Positions 36,522 through 44,536 of a stretch of DNA of 64,000 nt are shown here, in pieces (position 1 is the first letter of the stretch; each line of letters starts with the position of its first letter). This DNA is from Rhodomicrobium sp. (lineage in GTDB: Bacteria; Pseudomonadota; Alphaproteobacteria; Rhizobiales; HXMU1428-3). The notes below the pieces were generated by a model. That model was not told the origin of the DNA, searched no databases, and worked only from the letters and a program-made list of their open reading frames with translations. The position numbers and the translations under genes are program-made. The DNA lies in the NCBI GenBank assembly GCA_021604665.1, contig BQJK01000003.1, forward strand, positions 124,001 to 188,000. Reading direction: 5' to 3'.

Positions 36522-37757
36522 ATGGCGAGTTTCGGGGAAAAACTGGCGCGCTTCGGCTTTCGTATTGTTAGTCTTGGTATTGTGCATCCTGATAAGGAAG
36601 TGCGGCGGCGGCAACGCTTTGTGAATATGGCGCTGATTTTGACAGCGGTGAATACCTTCCATCATCTTATCATTAATGCCCTCCATGATTTTTGGGCGCT
36701 GCTTCCTATAAATATTTATAATATGGTTATGGGGCTTGGTGCGCTGGGTCTTATATTTATGCATCGCTATGGGCCGAATTTTTCTGCGCTCATTTTGGCC
36801 GGTATGATCATCATTGGTAATTATTTTGTGGTGATGGCCTTTGGTCTCCATAGTGACCTGCAAATATATTTCACGCTTGCTGGTTCGTTTATTTTTATGG
36901 TTGGCGTACAAAACTTCAAGTTGTTTATACCTCTGCTGGCGCTTGTTTTTATGGCGCTTGTTTCTGTTTTCTTTGTTGGTAGTGAACAGGGCTTCCTGAT
37001 GGCGGGGGATGAGGCATTTCGCAAGGGGCTTGCTATTCAGGCTTATGTGAACGCCTTTGTTATCAATGCGCTGTTGATTTATTACGCGCTGAATTTGCTG
37101 AACCGGGCTGAGCAGGCATTGGCCTTAGAATATGAACGTTCTGAGAGGTTATTGACGACAATATTACCCGTACCTATTGCGAACAGGCTTAAGGCTGCGC
37201 CCCATGAGCGGATTGCTGACCGGGTGGAAGATGCGACTGTGCTTTTTGCTGATCTGGTTGGCTTTACGCGGGCGTCGCATTCTGTACCGCCAGAAGCTGT
37301 TGTTGCTTATCTTGATGATCTTTTCACAACCTTTGATGCGTTATGCGAAAATTACTCTGTCGATAAAATCAAAACCATTGGCGATGGTTATATGGCTGTT
37401 GGCGGGTTGCATGATGCCGGCGGGGCGAGAGCCATTGGGTTTTTGGCGCTTGATATGATGGAGCAGATGGAGCAGCGCAGCTTTCTTGGATTAGAGTCTT
37501 TATCACTGCGTATTGGTATTCACCGGGGGCCGTTAACCGCTGGTGTTATCGGTGACCAGCGGATGAGCTATGATGTTTGGGGTAGCACGGTAAACTGTGC
37601 AGCTCGGCTTGAAGCGCAGAGCTTGCCCTCTCGCATTCAGGTGAGTGAGAATTATATGTATGCCGTGCAGGATACGTTTCAGTTTACCAAACTTGAGGTA
37701 ACTGAACTACGCGGTGTTGGCGTTTTAAGTACCTGTTTTCTATTGCGGCAGATGTAG
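36522..37757 (+). CDS. Membrane-anchored class III adenylate cyclase
   Basis: 411 residues. About six hydrophobic segments occupy residues 33-193; a short linker (ERSERLLTTILP) joins them to a cyclase homology domain (about 235-410). All catalytic positions are there: metal aspartates D244 (LFADLVGFT) and D288 (IGDGY), adenine-specifying K284 and D351 (YDVWG), and transition-state N358 and R362 (VNCAARLE). The K/D pair predicts ATP rather than GTP as substrate. It lies four bases after the CRP gene and is surely co-transcribed. What the membrane part senses is unknown. Confidence 0.93.
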   Translation: MASFGEKLARFGFRIVSLGIVHPDKEVRRRQRFVNMALILTAVNTFHHLIINALHDFWALLPINIYNMVMGLGALGLIFMHRYGPNFSALILAGMIIIGNYFVVMAFGLHSDLQIYFTLAGSFIFMVGVQNFKLFIPLLALVFMALVSVFFVGSEQGFLMAGDEAFRKGLAIQAYVNAFVINALLIYYALNLLNRAEQALALEYERSERLLTTILPVPIANRLKAAPHERIADRVEDATVLFADLVGFTRASHSVPPEAVVAYLDDLFTTFDALCENYSVDKIKTIGDGYMAVGGLHDAGGARAIGFLALDMMEQMEQRSFLGLESLSLRIGIHRGPLTAGVIGDQRMSYDVWGSTVNCAARLEAQSLPSRIQVSENYMYAVQDTFQFTKLEVTELRGVGVLSTCFLLRQM

Positions 37758-37793
37758 ACTGCTCTTTTCAAAGCTCTCTTACTATTTGACATT

Positions 37794-37826
37794 AAAACCG
37801 CCCTCCTTGATGGGGGGCGGTTTTTT
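37794..37826. terminator. Bidirectional-looking terminator between cyclase and small secreted gene
   Basis: AAAACCGCCC and GGGCGGTTTT pair around a short loop, followed by T residues on the plus strand and preceded by A residues that give T on the minus strand. It can end both the cyclase transcript and that of the convergent gene at 37851-38144. Confidence 0.85.
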
Positions 37827-37850
37827 CATGTTTCTAGTTTTGATGATCTT

Positions 37851-38144
37851 TTATTTGTAGTGCATGTTGCAACGGTCTTCGATGCGGATGGTACGGCGGA
37901 CTTTTTTGCCAAGGCGTTTGCTGTAAACCCAGGTGGTGATGTATCTCGGCTCGCAAACATATTCATGCTTCAGCAAATATGGGTTTTTATAATGCTTGCC
38001 ATGGAACCCGAAATGGCGTTTGCCGCCGGCTTTAGCGACTGTAGTGCCAATTGTTAGAGCAGATATGCTCAAGGTTATTATGGCTATGATGATGGCGATG
38101 GCTGTGCGCGGTAAGATTGATTTTGGGGTTGTTTGTGTGGTCAT
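37851..38144 (-). CDS. Small secreted basic two-cysteine protein (paralogue A)
   Basis: 97 residues. An N-terminal signal peptide (hydrophobic about 13-36, AKAGG cleavage region) precedes a basic His/Lys/Tyr-rich mature part. The C-terminal CEPRYITTWVYSKRLGKKV and the later CNMHY share a pattern with the gene at 38390: C-x-P-[KR]-aromatic, WVYS-x-R-x-G-[KR]-K, then C and Y near the end. Function unknown; secretion and the two cysteines are what the sequence shows. GGAG six bases before the ATG supports the start. A perfect TGTGA-N6-TCACA site is centred 88 bases upstream. Confidence 0.78.
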   Translation of the reverse strand: MTTQTTPKSILPRTAIAIIIAIITLSISALTIGTTVAKAGGKRHFGFHGKHYKNPYLLKHEYVCEPRYITTWVYSKRLGKKVRRTIRIEDRCNMHYK

Positions 38145-38224
38145 TGTTTGCTCCGTGTGGTTTGTTGCTTCGTTAGTTGTTGTTATCTGATGGTTTAAGA
38201 CTAGAGGTATGTGCTTGTGGCGTA

Positions 38225-38240
38225 TGTGATAAAAATCACA
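38225..38240. promoter_or_regulatory. Perfect CRP-type site upstream of paralogue A
   Basis: TGTGATAAAAATCACA has both half-sites TGTGA and TCACA with the six-base spacer read by CRP. It is centred at 38232.5. On the minus strand a TAGTCT hexamer is centred 32 bases downstream, the spacing expected for a class II CRP promoter. Confidence 0.75.
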
Positions 38241-38279
38241 AGGGTGACAGGCCTATAAATACTTTTTTTCCCATAAAAA

Positions 38280-38304
38280 AAACCGGCCTCAGTGAGGCCG
38301 GTTT
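38280..38304 (-). terminator. Terminator after paralogue B
   Basis: Perfect 11-bp stem AAACCGGCCTC/GAGGCCGGTTT with a three-base loop; on the minus strand it continues into a run of T (bases 38279-38274). It lies 85 bases after the stop of the gene at 38390-38665. Confidence 0.92.
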
Positions 38305-38389
38305 CAGGGGTGGTGGTTTGGGGGGCTTTGCCAGTTTTGGTTTAGCCCTGCTTGCCGTTATTTGCTGGATCATAAAGTATCAGTTGATC

Positions 38390-38665
38390 CTAGTAGCTGT
38401 AGTAATTGCGGCCACACCATTTGCCAACTTTAACCCAGCGTTTAATTTTGCGACCGTGGCGCGGGCTGTAAACCCAGATTTTGCGAAACTTTGGCTTACA
38501 GTGACGGTAGCCATAATCATATGCATAGTGGTGGCGGAAGTGGTGATGGAATTTTTTGTGCTTCTTCCAGCCAGCGTTGGCATCTGTTGCACCGGCGCTA
38601 AGGGCCGCCATGCTAATGGTTGCGATGGCACAGGCGGTGATGGCTGTTTTCTTGATCATGTTCAT
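38390..38665 (-). CDS. Small secreted basic two-cysteine protein (paralogue B)
   Basis: 91 residues. The signal peptide (about 1-31, GATDANA cleavage region) is followed by a His/Lys/Tyr-rich segment with KKFHHHFRHHYAYDYGY and then CKPKFRKIWVYSPRHGRKI and a final CGRNYYSY. The WVYS-x-R-x-G-[KR]-K core and the two cysteines match the gene at 37851, so the two are paralogues about 250 bases apart on the same strand. Function unknown; the histidines could bind metal. GGAG eight bases upstream supports the ATG. A near-perfect CRP-type site is centred 98 bases upstream. Confidence 0.78.
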   Translation of the reverse strand: MNMIKKTAITACAIATISMAALSAGATDANAGWKKHKKFHHHFRHHYAYDYGYRHCKPKFRKIWVYSPRHGRKIKRWVKVGKWCGRNYYSY

Positions 38666-38755
38666 TTTACTATCTCCAATTTGGTTTGAGTTATTTGTGA
38701 GTTGGCTTGTTGCCGTCTCGATATGGAGAGATTAGGAAATCGCCTGTCATAAAGA

Positions 38756-38771
38756 TGTGTGAAATATCACA
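38756..38771. promoter_or_regulatory. CRP-type site upstream of paralogue B
   Basis: TGTGTGAAATATCACA matches TGTGA-N6-TCACA at 9 of 10 defined positions (TGTGT for TGTGA). It is centred at 38763.5, and a TAATCT hexamer on the minus strand is centred 32 bases downstream, the same geometry as at paralogue A. Confidence 0.6.
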
Positions 38772-38914
38772 TGGCGAAACAGGGCTAAAAAAAATGTATT
38801 TTGGCCCTCTGATTGCTTTTAGCGATTCTTGGTTTTTGTGTTGGTTCACGAGGAGGTGAGATCGTGTGTTGCTGGATATTATTCTCGTGTGTCAAAGGCA
38901 CGTTCGCGTGAGAG

Positions 38915-38974
38915 TTGATCACGTTTGAGGGCTTTATTCTCACAGGTGATCAATGGATATCACGGCCATGTGAG
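38915..38974. repeat. Nested inverted repeats upstream of the small secreted gene at 39068
   Basis: CTCACA (38939-38944) pairs with TGTGAG (38969-38974); inside it GTGAT (38946-38950) pairs with ATCAC (38959-38963). TTGATCAC (38915-38922) is also the reverse complement of GTGATCAA (38946-38953). The group lies about 95-150 bases before the ATG at 39068 and may be an operator array or a structured leader. Confidence 0.5.
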
Positions 38975-39067
38975 GAGCCCTTTCCCTTTCAGATTTCGGG
39001 GTGCATGTTTGGTCTCAAGGGCGCTGGCATAGGCTGGTGCCGATAAATTGAAACAGGAGATACCCCC

Positions 39068-39310
39068 ATGACACATACTCTTAAAACATTACTTGCCGCT
39101 GCTATTGTTGCTGCCAGCTCTAGTGTAGCTCTGGCTAATGATACTGATAAATTCGGTATATTTTATCCAAGTGAGTTCACTTCATCTGATAGCTCATATC
39201 AGCAAATGCAAAAGCTGACACCGGGCGTCACTGTCACAACAGAAGAAAAAGCAGAGTTTGGCATTCACGCCCCTGAGAATGATATTCACAGCACTGAAGG
39301 TGATGGCTAA
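39068..39310 (+). CDS. Small secreted protein, unknown function
   Basis: 80 residues with a clear signal peptide (about 1-23, SVALA-ND cleavage) and a 57-residue acidic mature part containing the internal near-repeat KFGIFYPSE / EFGIHAPEN. No cysteines. I do not recognise a family. GGAG in GGAGATACCCCC upstream of the ATG supports the start, and a terminator follows. It is divergent from the two small secreted paralogues and shares their regulatory neighbourhood. Confidence 0.7.
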   Translation: MTHTLKTLLAAAIVAASSSVALANDTDKFGIFYPSEFTSSDSSYQQMQKLTPGVTVTTEEKAEFGIHAPENDIHSTEGDG

Positions 39311-39412
39311 TCAGGACTTTCCTATTCAGCCGCTTCCCCGTTGCTGCGTCCCCGTCTCCCCCCTCCCCGCAATAGTCGCGGCGTAGTGATGGGATTGGTT
39401 GAATAAAGAAAA

Positions 39413-39454
39413 AAAACCGCCCCTGTTCTTTTGAAAGAATGAGGGCGGTTTTTT
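39413..39454. terminator. Bidirectional terminator
   Basis: AAAACCGCCC/GGGCGGTTTT stem with an inner TTCTTT/AAAGAA stem, A-rich before and T-rich after. It separates the small secreted gene at 39068 from the convergent acyltransferase gene ending at 39469 and can serve both. Confidence 0.88.
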
Positions 39455-39468
39455 ATTGTGCGGTTTGT

Positions 39469-42400
39469 TTAGCTGGCGTTCATTTTGGCGATTTCATCCA
39501 AGGCCGGGTAATTAAGTTTGCCGGTGGCCAGCAGCGGGATCTCCCTATCACTGATGATCAAACGCGGAATGACCAATTCGCTCAGCCCTTCTTCTTTGGC
39601 TTTAGATAGCAGGGTGCTGCGTTCTATTAGTTTATGGTCAGTGATGAGAGCCAGCTTCTCACCTTTTTTGGAGCAAGGGAGCGCTATCACCGCGTGTAAA
39701 TTTTCTGGCCAGTGGCGGCCTATGAATTGTTCCACCATTGTAAGAGAGACCATTTCGCCTGCTATTTTAGCAAAGCGCTTGGCGCGGCCTTTAATGGTTA
39801 TGTAGCCTTCGCTATCGAGGGAGATAATATCCCCTGTGTCATAGCTGTTATTCTCTCTTGTCTGGATTACACCGGGTTGGTCATGGTGGATGTAGCCTTG
39901 CATTATGTTCGGACCTTGGACAATGAGCCTGCCTGTTTGTTCGCCGTTTTCTGGCTCAATACCAGGGACAGGCTCTAGCTGATAGGTCAGGCCGGGGAGG
40001 AGACGGCCGACTGTGCCTGATTTATATTCCATTGCGGTATTGGTTGCGATAACAGGTGAGGTTTCTGTGGTGCCGTAGCCTTCGAATATCCGAATTCCGA
40101 ACTTTTCCATCCATTGGGTTCTTGTCTCTTGGCTGAGTTTTTCTGCGCCTGCGAAAACATAGCGGATGGAATAGAAATCATAGGGATGAGCTTTTTTGGC
40201 ATAGCCTTTTAAAAATGTATCGGTGCCAAACATGATGGTGGCGTTGGTGTCGTAAATCATTTCAGGCACGATGCGGTAGTGGAGGGGTGAGGGGTAGAGA
40301 AAGATTTTTACCCCTGAGATAAGAGGAAGTACCAGCCCATCTGTCAGGCCGAAGCAGTGGAACAGGGGCAGGGCATTAAAGACAGTGTCTGAGGGGGTGA
40401 AATCTACTTTCGCGCTAATCTGGTAGCAATTGGCGAGAATGTTTTTATGGCTGAGAGCCACGCCTTTTGGGGTGCCTTCAGAGCCTGAGGTGAAGAGGAT
40501 AACGGCAGTTTCATCTGGCTCTGAACCGTTCCTGTTTGCAGATATTGCAAAGCGTTTCGGTGCCAAGGCTTTAAAACTGGCTGTGAGTTTCTGGAAGGCT
40601 GTGACCTCGTCTTTAATATCCTCAAGATATATAAGCTGACAGTGCTGCTCTAGCGCGGTTTTGGTTTCTTCTAACCGGCCTAGCTCTATGAACCGGCGAG
40701 AGGTGATGATGGTTTTTAACCCGGCCGTTTGTGCAGCACCAGTGCAGCTTTTTGGCCCCGAAGAATAATTAAGCATGGCCGGGATGCGCCCTGAAGATGA
40801 GAGGGCGAACAAGCTCAAAATGGTGCCGTTGCTGTTGGGCAGCATTAGGCCAACTTTTTCATCGGGGCGGGTTTGTTTATTTAAATGGCCTGCCAGCACA
40901 AAACTGCCAGTGAGAATACGGTGGTAGCTGATGGGGCTGCGGGTGACATCTTCCAAAATTTTATGGCGGCGGCCATTGGTGCTGGCGGCATCTGCCAATG
41001 CCTCAAACAGAGTGCGGTTTATATTGCTGGTCTCGAAGACCATATTCGTCATTACATCATGGAGATGACGGCCAATGGCGCTGCGTTTCTGGCGGCCGGT
41101 TAATTTTTCTGCGCCCAGTATCGCGGGCTCTATTTTTTCAGGCGGCAGCAGTGTGATGGTGATTTTTGGAAAGAGCGACAAGCGCATCTTTCCGCGTAGT
41201 TTTGAAAAAATACTATATTGTGAGCCATCAATACGGATCGGGAGGATTGTGGCATTGGCATTGGCGGCGATCATGCCGGGGCCTTCATAGACCTTCATCA
41301 GGGCGCCCGTTAGGGTTATGCGCCCTTCTGGGAAGATGACGCATTTTTTCCCGGCTTGAACTTCCTTAATCAAACCTTTTAAGGCCATCGGGTTTGTGGG
41401 GTCCAAGGGGTAGAGGTCAAACAAAGCGAAGGCTGGGCGCAGCCACCATTTTTTTGCGATCTCGGTGTTAATGCCAAAAAGCGGTGTATCTTTCAGGAAG
41501 CAACCGAGCAGGGGGGCATCGAGGAACGATGTATGGTTGGCGACTATCACCACTCGCTCACCAGCTTTATCATAATTCTCCAGCCCTTTGATCTCAACGC
41601 GGTAAAGCAAGCGAAACAAAAAACGACCGAGGGATTTAACAAGGTCAGCTGGTAGCAGGCGGCAAATGTAAAGAGCCACCAACGCATTGAGACCAGCCAC
41701 CAGCATGAAAATATCTAAGACATCAAAACCGTTTTTCAGCATGAGCGCCGCCAAAAGGGAGGCGGCCACCATGAAAAGGGCATTAATGATGTTGTTGCCA
41801 GCTATGGTGCGGGATATGGCGGTTTGATCACTGTTATGTTGGACCATGGCAAAGAGCGGTACGGCATATAACCCGCCAAAGGCTGCAATGGCCACTAGGC
41901 TGAGAATGACCCAGATGGCACCGGGCAAAGCCAGAAATTCTGCAGCTGTATAAAGGCCGTTTGGGGGGGTGGGGATGGTCATTAATTTTGAGGCTATGAC
42001 GAGGGCGACGCTGGCGAAGGTGATAGCCAGGCTAGCAAGGGGAACATATTTCGCGGTGATCTCGCCTTTAAGAAGCCGGTTACACAGGAGCGAGCCGATC
42101 ATGATGCCGATGGTAAAAACAGCAATAAAAAAGTTAGTGACCTGCTCATTGGCCAGAAACTGCTCTTTCGCCAGCGTGGGAAACTGGGTGAGGAAAATAG
42201 TGCCAACAAACCAGAACCATGAAATGCCCATGATGGAGAGGGCGACAGTGCGCTGTTTTGTGGCGAGCTTCATAATGTTGACAGTCTCTGCCAGAAAATT
42301 AGCGTTTATCTTCAAGTCCGGCGCGGTGGGAACTGCTTTGGGGATGTATAGGCTGCTGACAAACCCAGCTACCGAGAGGGTGAAGAGGGATATGGAGACC

Positions 42401-42930
42401 CATATTAAACCGCTTTCTAACAGGATCAGCAGGCCACCAAACAGAGTGCCAAGCAGAATGGCGAGGAAGGTACCGGTTTCAATCAGCCCGTTGCCGCCGA
42501 TCAATTCATCATCTTTCAGATGCTGGGGGAGGATGCCGTATTTTAACGGGCCAAAAAAGGTTGACTGGGTGCCGAGGAGAAAGAGTACCAAGAGGCCAAG
42601 GTTCACTGATTGAAGATGAAAGCTGAGGGCGGCGAGCAGCATCAGTATGATTTCAGCAAATTTGATGCGGTGAATGAGCCAGCCTTTTTCATATTTATCG
42701 GCGATTTGGCCAGCTGTGGCTGAAAACAGGAAAAAAGGAAGAATAAACAGGGCGGCGGCGACTGTGATGAAGAAAGAGCCGCTAAAGCCCTGCTCGGCGG
42801 CGAGACGGTATGTCACCAGAATGACGAGGGCATTTTTAAAGCCGTTATCATTGAAGGCACCAAGGGCCTGTGTGAGAAAAAGCGGTAAAAAGCGCCGGGT
42901 TTTCAAGAGCGCGAATTGTGAGTTGGCCAC
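39469..42930 (-). CDS. Fused lysophospholipid transporter / 2-acyltransferase / acyl-ACP synthetase
   Basis: 1153 residues in three parts. Residues 1-430 are a major facilitator domain like LplT (FNDNGFKNALVIL near the N-terminus). Residues about 440-640 are a PlsC acyltransferase with the NHTSFLD motif (H466, D471) and FPEGRIT. The rest is an ANL-superfamily acyl-ACP/CoA synthetase with FTSGSEGTPKGVALSH and a YDTGDI motif. In E. coli LplT and Aas are separate and together import and re-acylate lysophosphatidylethanolamine; here all steps are in one chain. The gene stands alone between a terminator and a long upstream region. Confidence 0.92.
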   Translation of the reverse strand: MANSQFALLKTRRFLPLFLTQALGAFNDNGFKNALVILVTYRLAAEQGFSGSFFITVAAALFILPFFLFSATAGQIADKYEKGWLIHRIKFAEIILMLLAALSFHLQSVNLGLLVLFLLGTQSTFFGPLKYGILPQHLKDDELIGGNGLIETGTFLAILLGTLFGGLLILLESGLIWVSISLFTLSVAGFVSSLYIPKAVPTAPDLKINANFLAETVNIMKLATKQRTVALSIMGISWFWFVGTIFLTQFPTLAKEQFLANEQVTNFFIAVFTIGIMIGSLLCNRLLKGEITAKYVPLASLAITFASVALVIASKLMTIPTPPNGLYTAAEFLALPGAIWVILSLVAIAAFGGLYAVPLFAMVQHNSDQTAISRTIAGNNIINALFMVAASLLAALMLKNGFDVLDIFMLVAGLNALVALYICRLLPADLVKSLGRFLFRLLYRVEIKGLENYDKAGERVVIVANHTSFLDAPLLGCFLKDTPLFGINTEIAKKWWLRPAFALFDLYPLDPTNPMALKGLIKEVQAGKKCVIFPEGRITLTGALMKVYEGPGMIAANANATILPIRIDGSQYSIFSKLRGKMRLSLFPKITITLLPPEKIEPAILGAEKLTGRQKRSAIGRHLHDVMTNMVFETSNINRTLFEALADAASTNGRRHKILEDVTRSPISYHRILTGSFVLAGHLNKQTRPDEKVGLMLPNSNGTILSLFALSSSGRIPAMLNYSSGPKSCTGAAQTAGLKTIITSRRFIELGRLEETKTALEQHCQLIYLEDIKDEVTAFQKLTASFKALAPKRFAISANRNGSEPDETAVILFTSGSEGTPKGVALSHKNILANCYQISAKVDFTPSDTVFNALPLFHCFGLTDGLVLPLISGVKIFLYPSPLHYRIVPEMIYDTNATIMFGTDTFLKGYAKKAHPYDFYSIRYVFAGAEKLSQETRTQWMEKFGIRIFEGYGTTETSPVIATNTAMEYKSGTVGRLLPGLTYQLEPVPGIEPENGEQTGRLIVQGPNIMQGYIHHDQPGVIQTRENNSYDTGDIISLDSEGYITIKGRAKRFAKIAGEMVSLTMVEQFIGRHWPENLHAVIALPCSKKGEKLALITDHKLIERSTLLSKAKEEGLSELVIPRLIISDREIPLLATGKLNYPALDEIAKMNAS

Positions 42931-43270
42931 CTGTTCGTTCCTTTTTTTAATTCACATCAGGTCATCTGTTTTTCTTGTGACAGTCAAGCGCTTAACATTT
43001 AAAAGCGGCGCAGATCATCGATAAAGAAACAGGCTGATTAAAAGCTACCTTCTATTAAGGATCAGATATAAATGAACAATGTTCAATTACAAGGGCGGTT
43101 CTATAGTTTTGGGCGGTCTGGTGCTTGTAATTTATGGTTCAGGGTTAACTGGATTGTTGAGCTTTATAACTGTTTTAGCCCCTCGTTGGTATGTTTGAGT
43201 TTAATACAGCCTTTCAGGGCGCGGCTTTATGCGGCTTGCACTTCTTATATTCAATTGCCATAAGAAAGCT
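42931..43270. other. Intergenic region upstream of divergent acyltransferase and ilvA
   Basis: 340 bases with no supported gene. It must carry both promoters. I looked for a leader peptide or attenuator for ilvA (runs of Ile/Val/Leu codons, terminator hairpin) and found none. Confidence 0.5.
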
Positions 43271-44536
43271 ATGAACAAGCAAAGTGATACAGAATTTCTT
43301 GAAGCCGTTAAACTGGCTGGTGAAGCCCACCGTGAGGTGATCGCTGAGACACCGTTGCAGTTGAATGCCTTTCTTTCAGATAAATATAACGCTGAGATAT
43401 ATTTGAAGCGGGAAGATCTAACGCCGGTGCGCAGTTATAAGATGCGCGGGGCTTTTAACTTTTTTCGAAAAGCCATTGAAACGCAGACCAGGGGCGTAAA
43501 ATTTGTATGCGCGTCTGCCGGTAATCATGCGCAAGGCTTTGCTTATGCCTGTCAGCATTTTGGTGTTAAAGGCGTGATCTTTATGCCGGTGACCACGCCG
43601 CGGCAAAAAATCCAGAAAACGCGGGTGTTTGGCGGCGAGATGGTCGAAATCCAGATTTTTGGTGACTTTTTCGACCATTGTTACAAAGCGGCGATCGAAT
43701 ATGCAGAAAATGAAGGGGCGCTTATGGTGCCACCTTTTGATCATGCTGATATTATTGAGGGGCAGGCTACTGTTGGTCTTGAGGTGTTGCGCCAACTTGA
43801 TAAACCAATTGACTTGATGGTTTTGCCGGTAGGCGGCGGGGGCCTGGCGGCTGGTATCTCTAAAATTTTCTCCGTTAAATCACCCAAGACTAAACTGCTC
43901 TATGTACAGCCGGCTGGCGCGCCAAGTTTTAAGGAAAGCCTCATAAAGGGGGAGCGCGTTTTACTGCCCAGGGTGGATAACTTTGTAGATGGCGCGGCGG
44001 TTGGCCAGATGGGGGCGCTTAATTTCGAAATTCTTAAATCGGTTTCTCCTGATGATGTCATGCTGATTTCTGAAGATGGTCTATGTGAAACGATCATAGA
44101 GATGCTGAATATTGAAGGCATTGTTCTGGAGCCGGCGGGCGCGCTTGAAATTGATGCCTTGCGCCATTTGCCGCCTGCGAGTTTGAAGGGCAAGCGCATT
44201 GTCTGTATTGCCTCTGGTGGTAACTTTGATTTTGAGCGGCTACCAGAAGTGAAAGAGCGGGCGCTTAAAGCTGCGGGTCTGAAGAAATATTATCTCATTC
44301 GTATGCCGCAACGGCCTGGTGCTTTAAGAGAGCTGCTGCAGTTGCTTGGGCCGAATGATGATATTGCACGGTTTGAATATTTGAAAAAATCAGCGCGCAA
44401 TTTTGGCTCTATTCTGATGGGTGTGGAGAGCAGTGATCCTGATAATTTCAACATACTGCATGGCAAGTTTGATGAGGCTGGTCTGCAATATCAGGATATT
44501 ACAAATGATGAAGTGCTTTCTAGCTTTATTGTTTAA
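43271..44536 (+). CDS. ilvA: Threonine ammonia-lyase (biosynthetic, short form)
   Basis: 421 residues, fold type II PLP enzyme. It deaminates threonine to 2-oxobutanoate for isoleucine synthesis. The PLP-lysine motif is YKMRGAFNFF in SYKMRG, with the SAGNHAQG asparagine motif, the glycine loop VGGGGLAAG and the C-terminal SGGN motif. A single ACT-like regulatory domain (about 330-421) replaces the double one of E. coli IlvA, as in B. subtilis-type enzymes. ATG 43271 is favoured over an in-frame start at 43229. Its stop overlaps that of the convergent protease gene by three bases. Confidence 0.93.
   Translation: MNKQSDTEFLEAVKLAGEAHREVIAETPLQLNAFLSDKYNAEIYLKREDLTPVRSYKMRGAFNFFRKAIETQTRGVKFVCASAGNHAQGFAYACQHFGVKGVIFMPVTTPRQKIQKTRVFGGEMVEIQIFGDFFDHCYKAAIEYAENEGALMVPPFDHADIIEGQATVGLEVLRQLDKPIDLMVLPVGGGGLAAGISKIFSVKSPKTKLLYVQPAGAPSFKESLIKGERVLLPRVDNFVDGAAVGQMGALNFEILKSVSPDDVMLISEDGLCETIIEMLNIEGIVLEPAGALEIDALRHLPPASLKGKRIVCIASGGNFDFERLPEVKERALKAAGLKKYYLIRMPQRPGALRELLQLLGPNDDIARFEYLKKSARNFGSILMGVESSDPDNFNILHGKFDEAGLQYQDITNDEVLSSFIV

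Noticed and set aside
38177-38689. 170-codon open frame antisense to paralogue B
   Set aside because: It includes a terminator and the complementary strand of a gene with signal peptide, ribosome binding site and paralogue.
38946-38963. GTGATCAATGGATATCAC as a CRP site
   Set aside because: The half-sites are too far apart for the CRP spacer of six; kept only as an unexplained dyad.
41969-42613. 214-codon open frame antisense to the acyltransferase fusion gene
   Set aside because: It mirrors the MFS-coding strand and is explained by its codon pattern; no ribosome binding site or motif.
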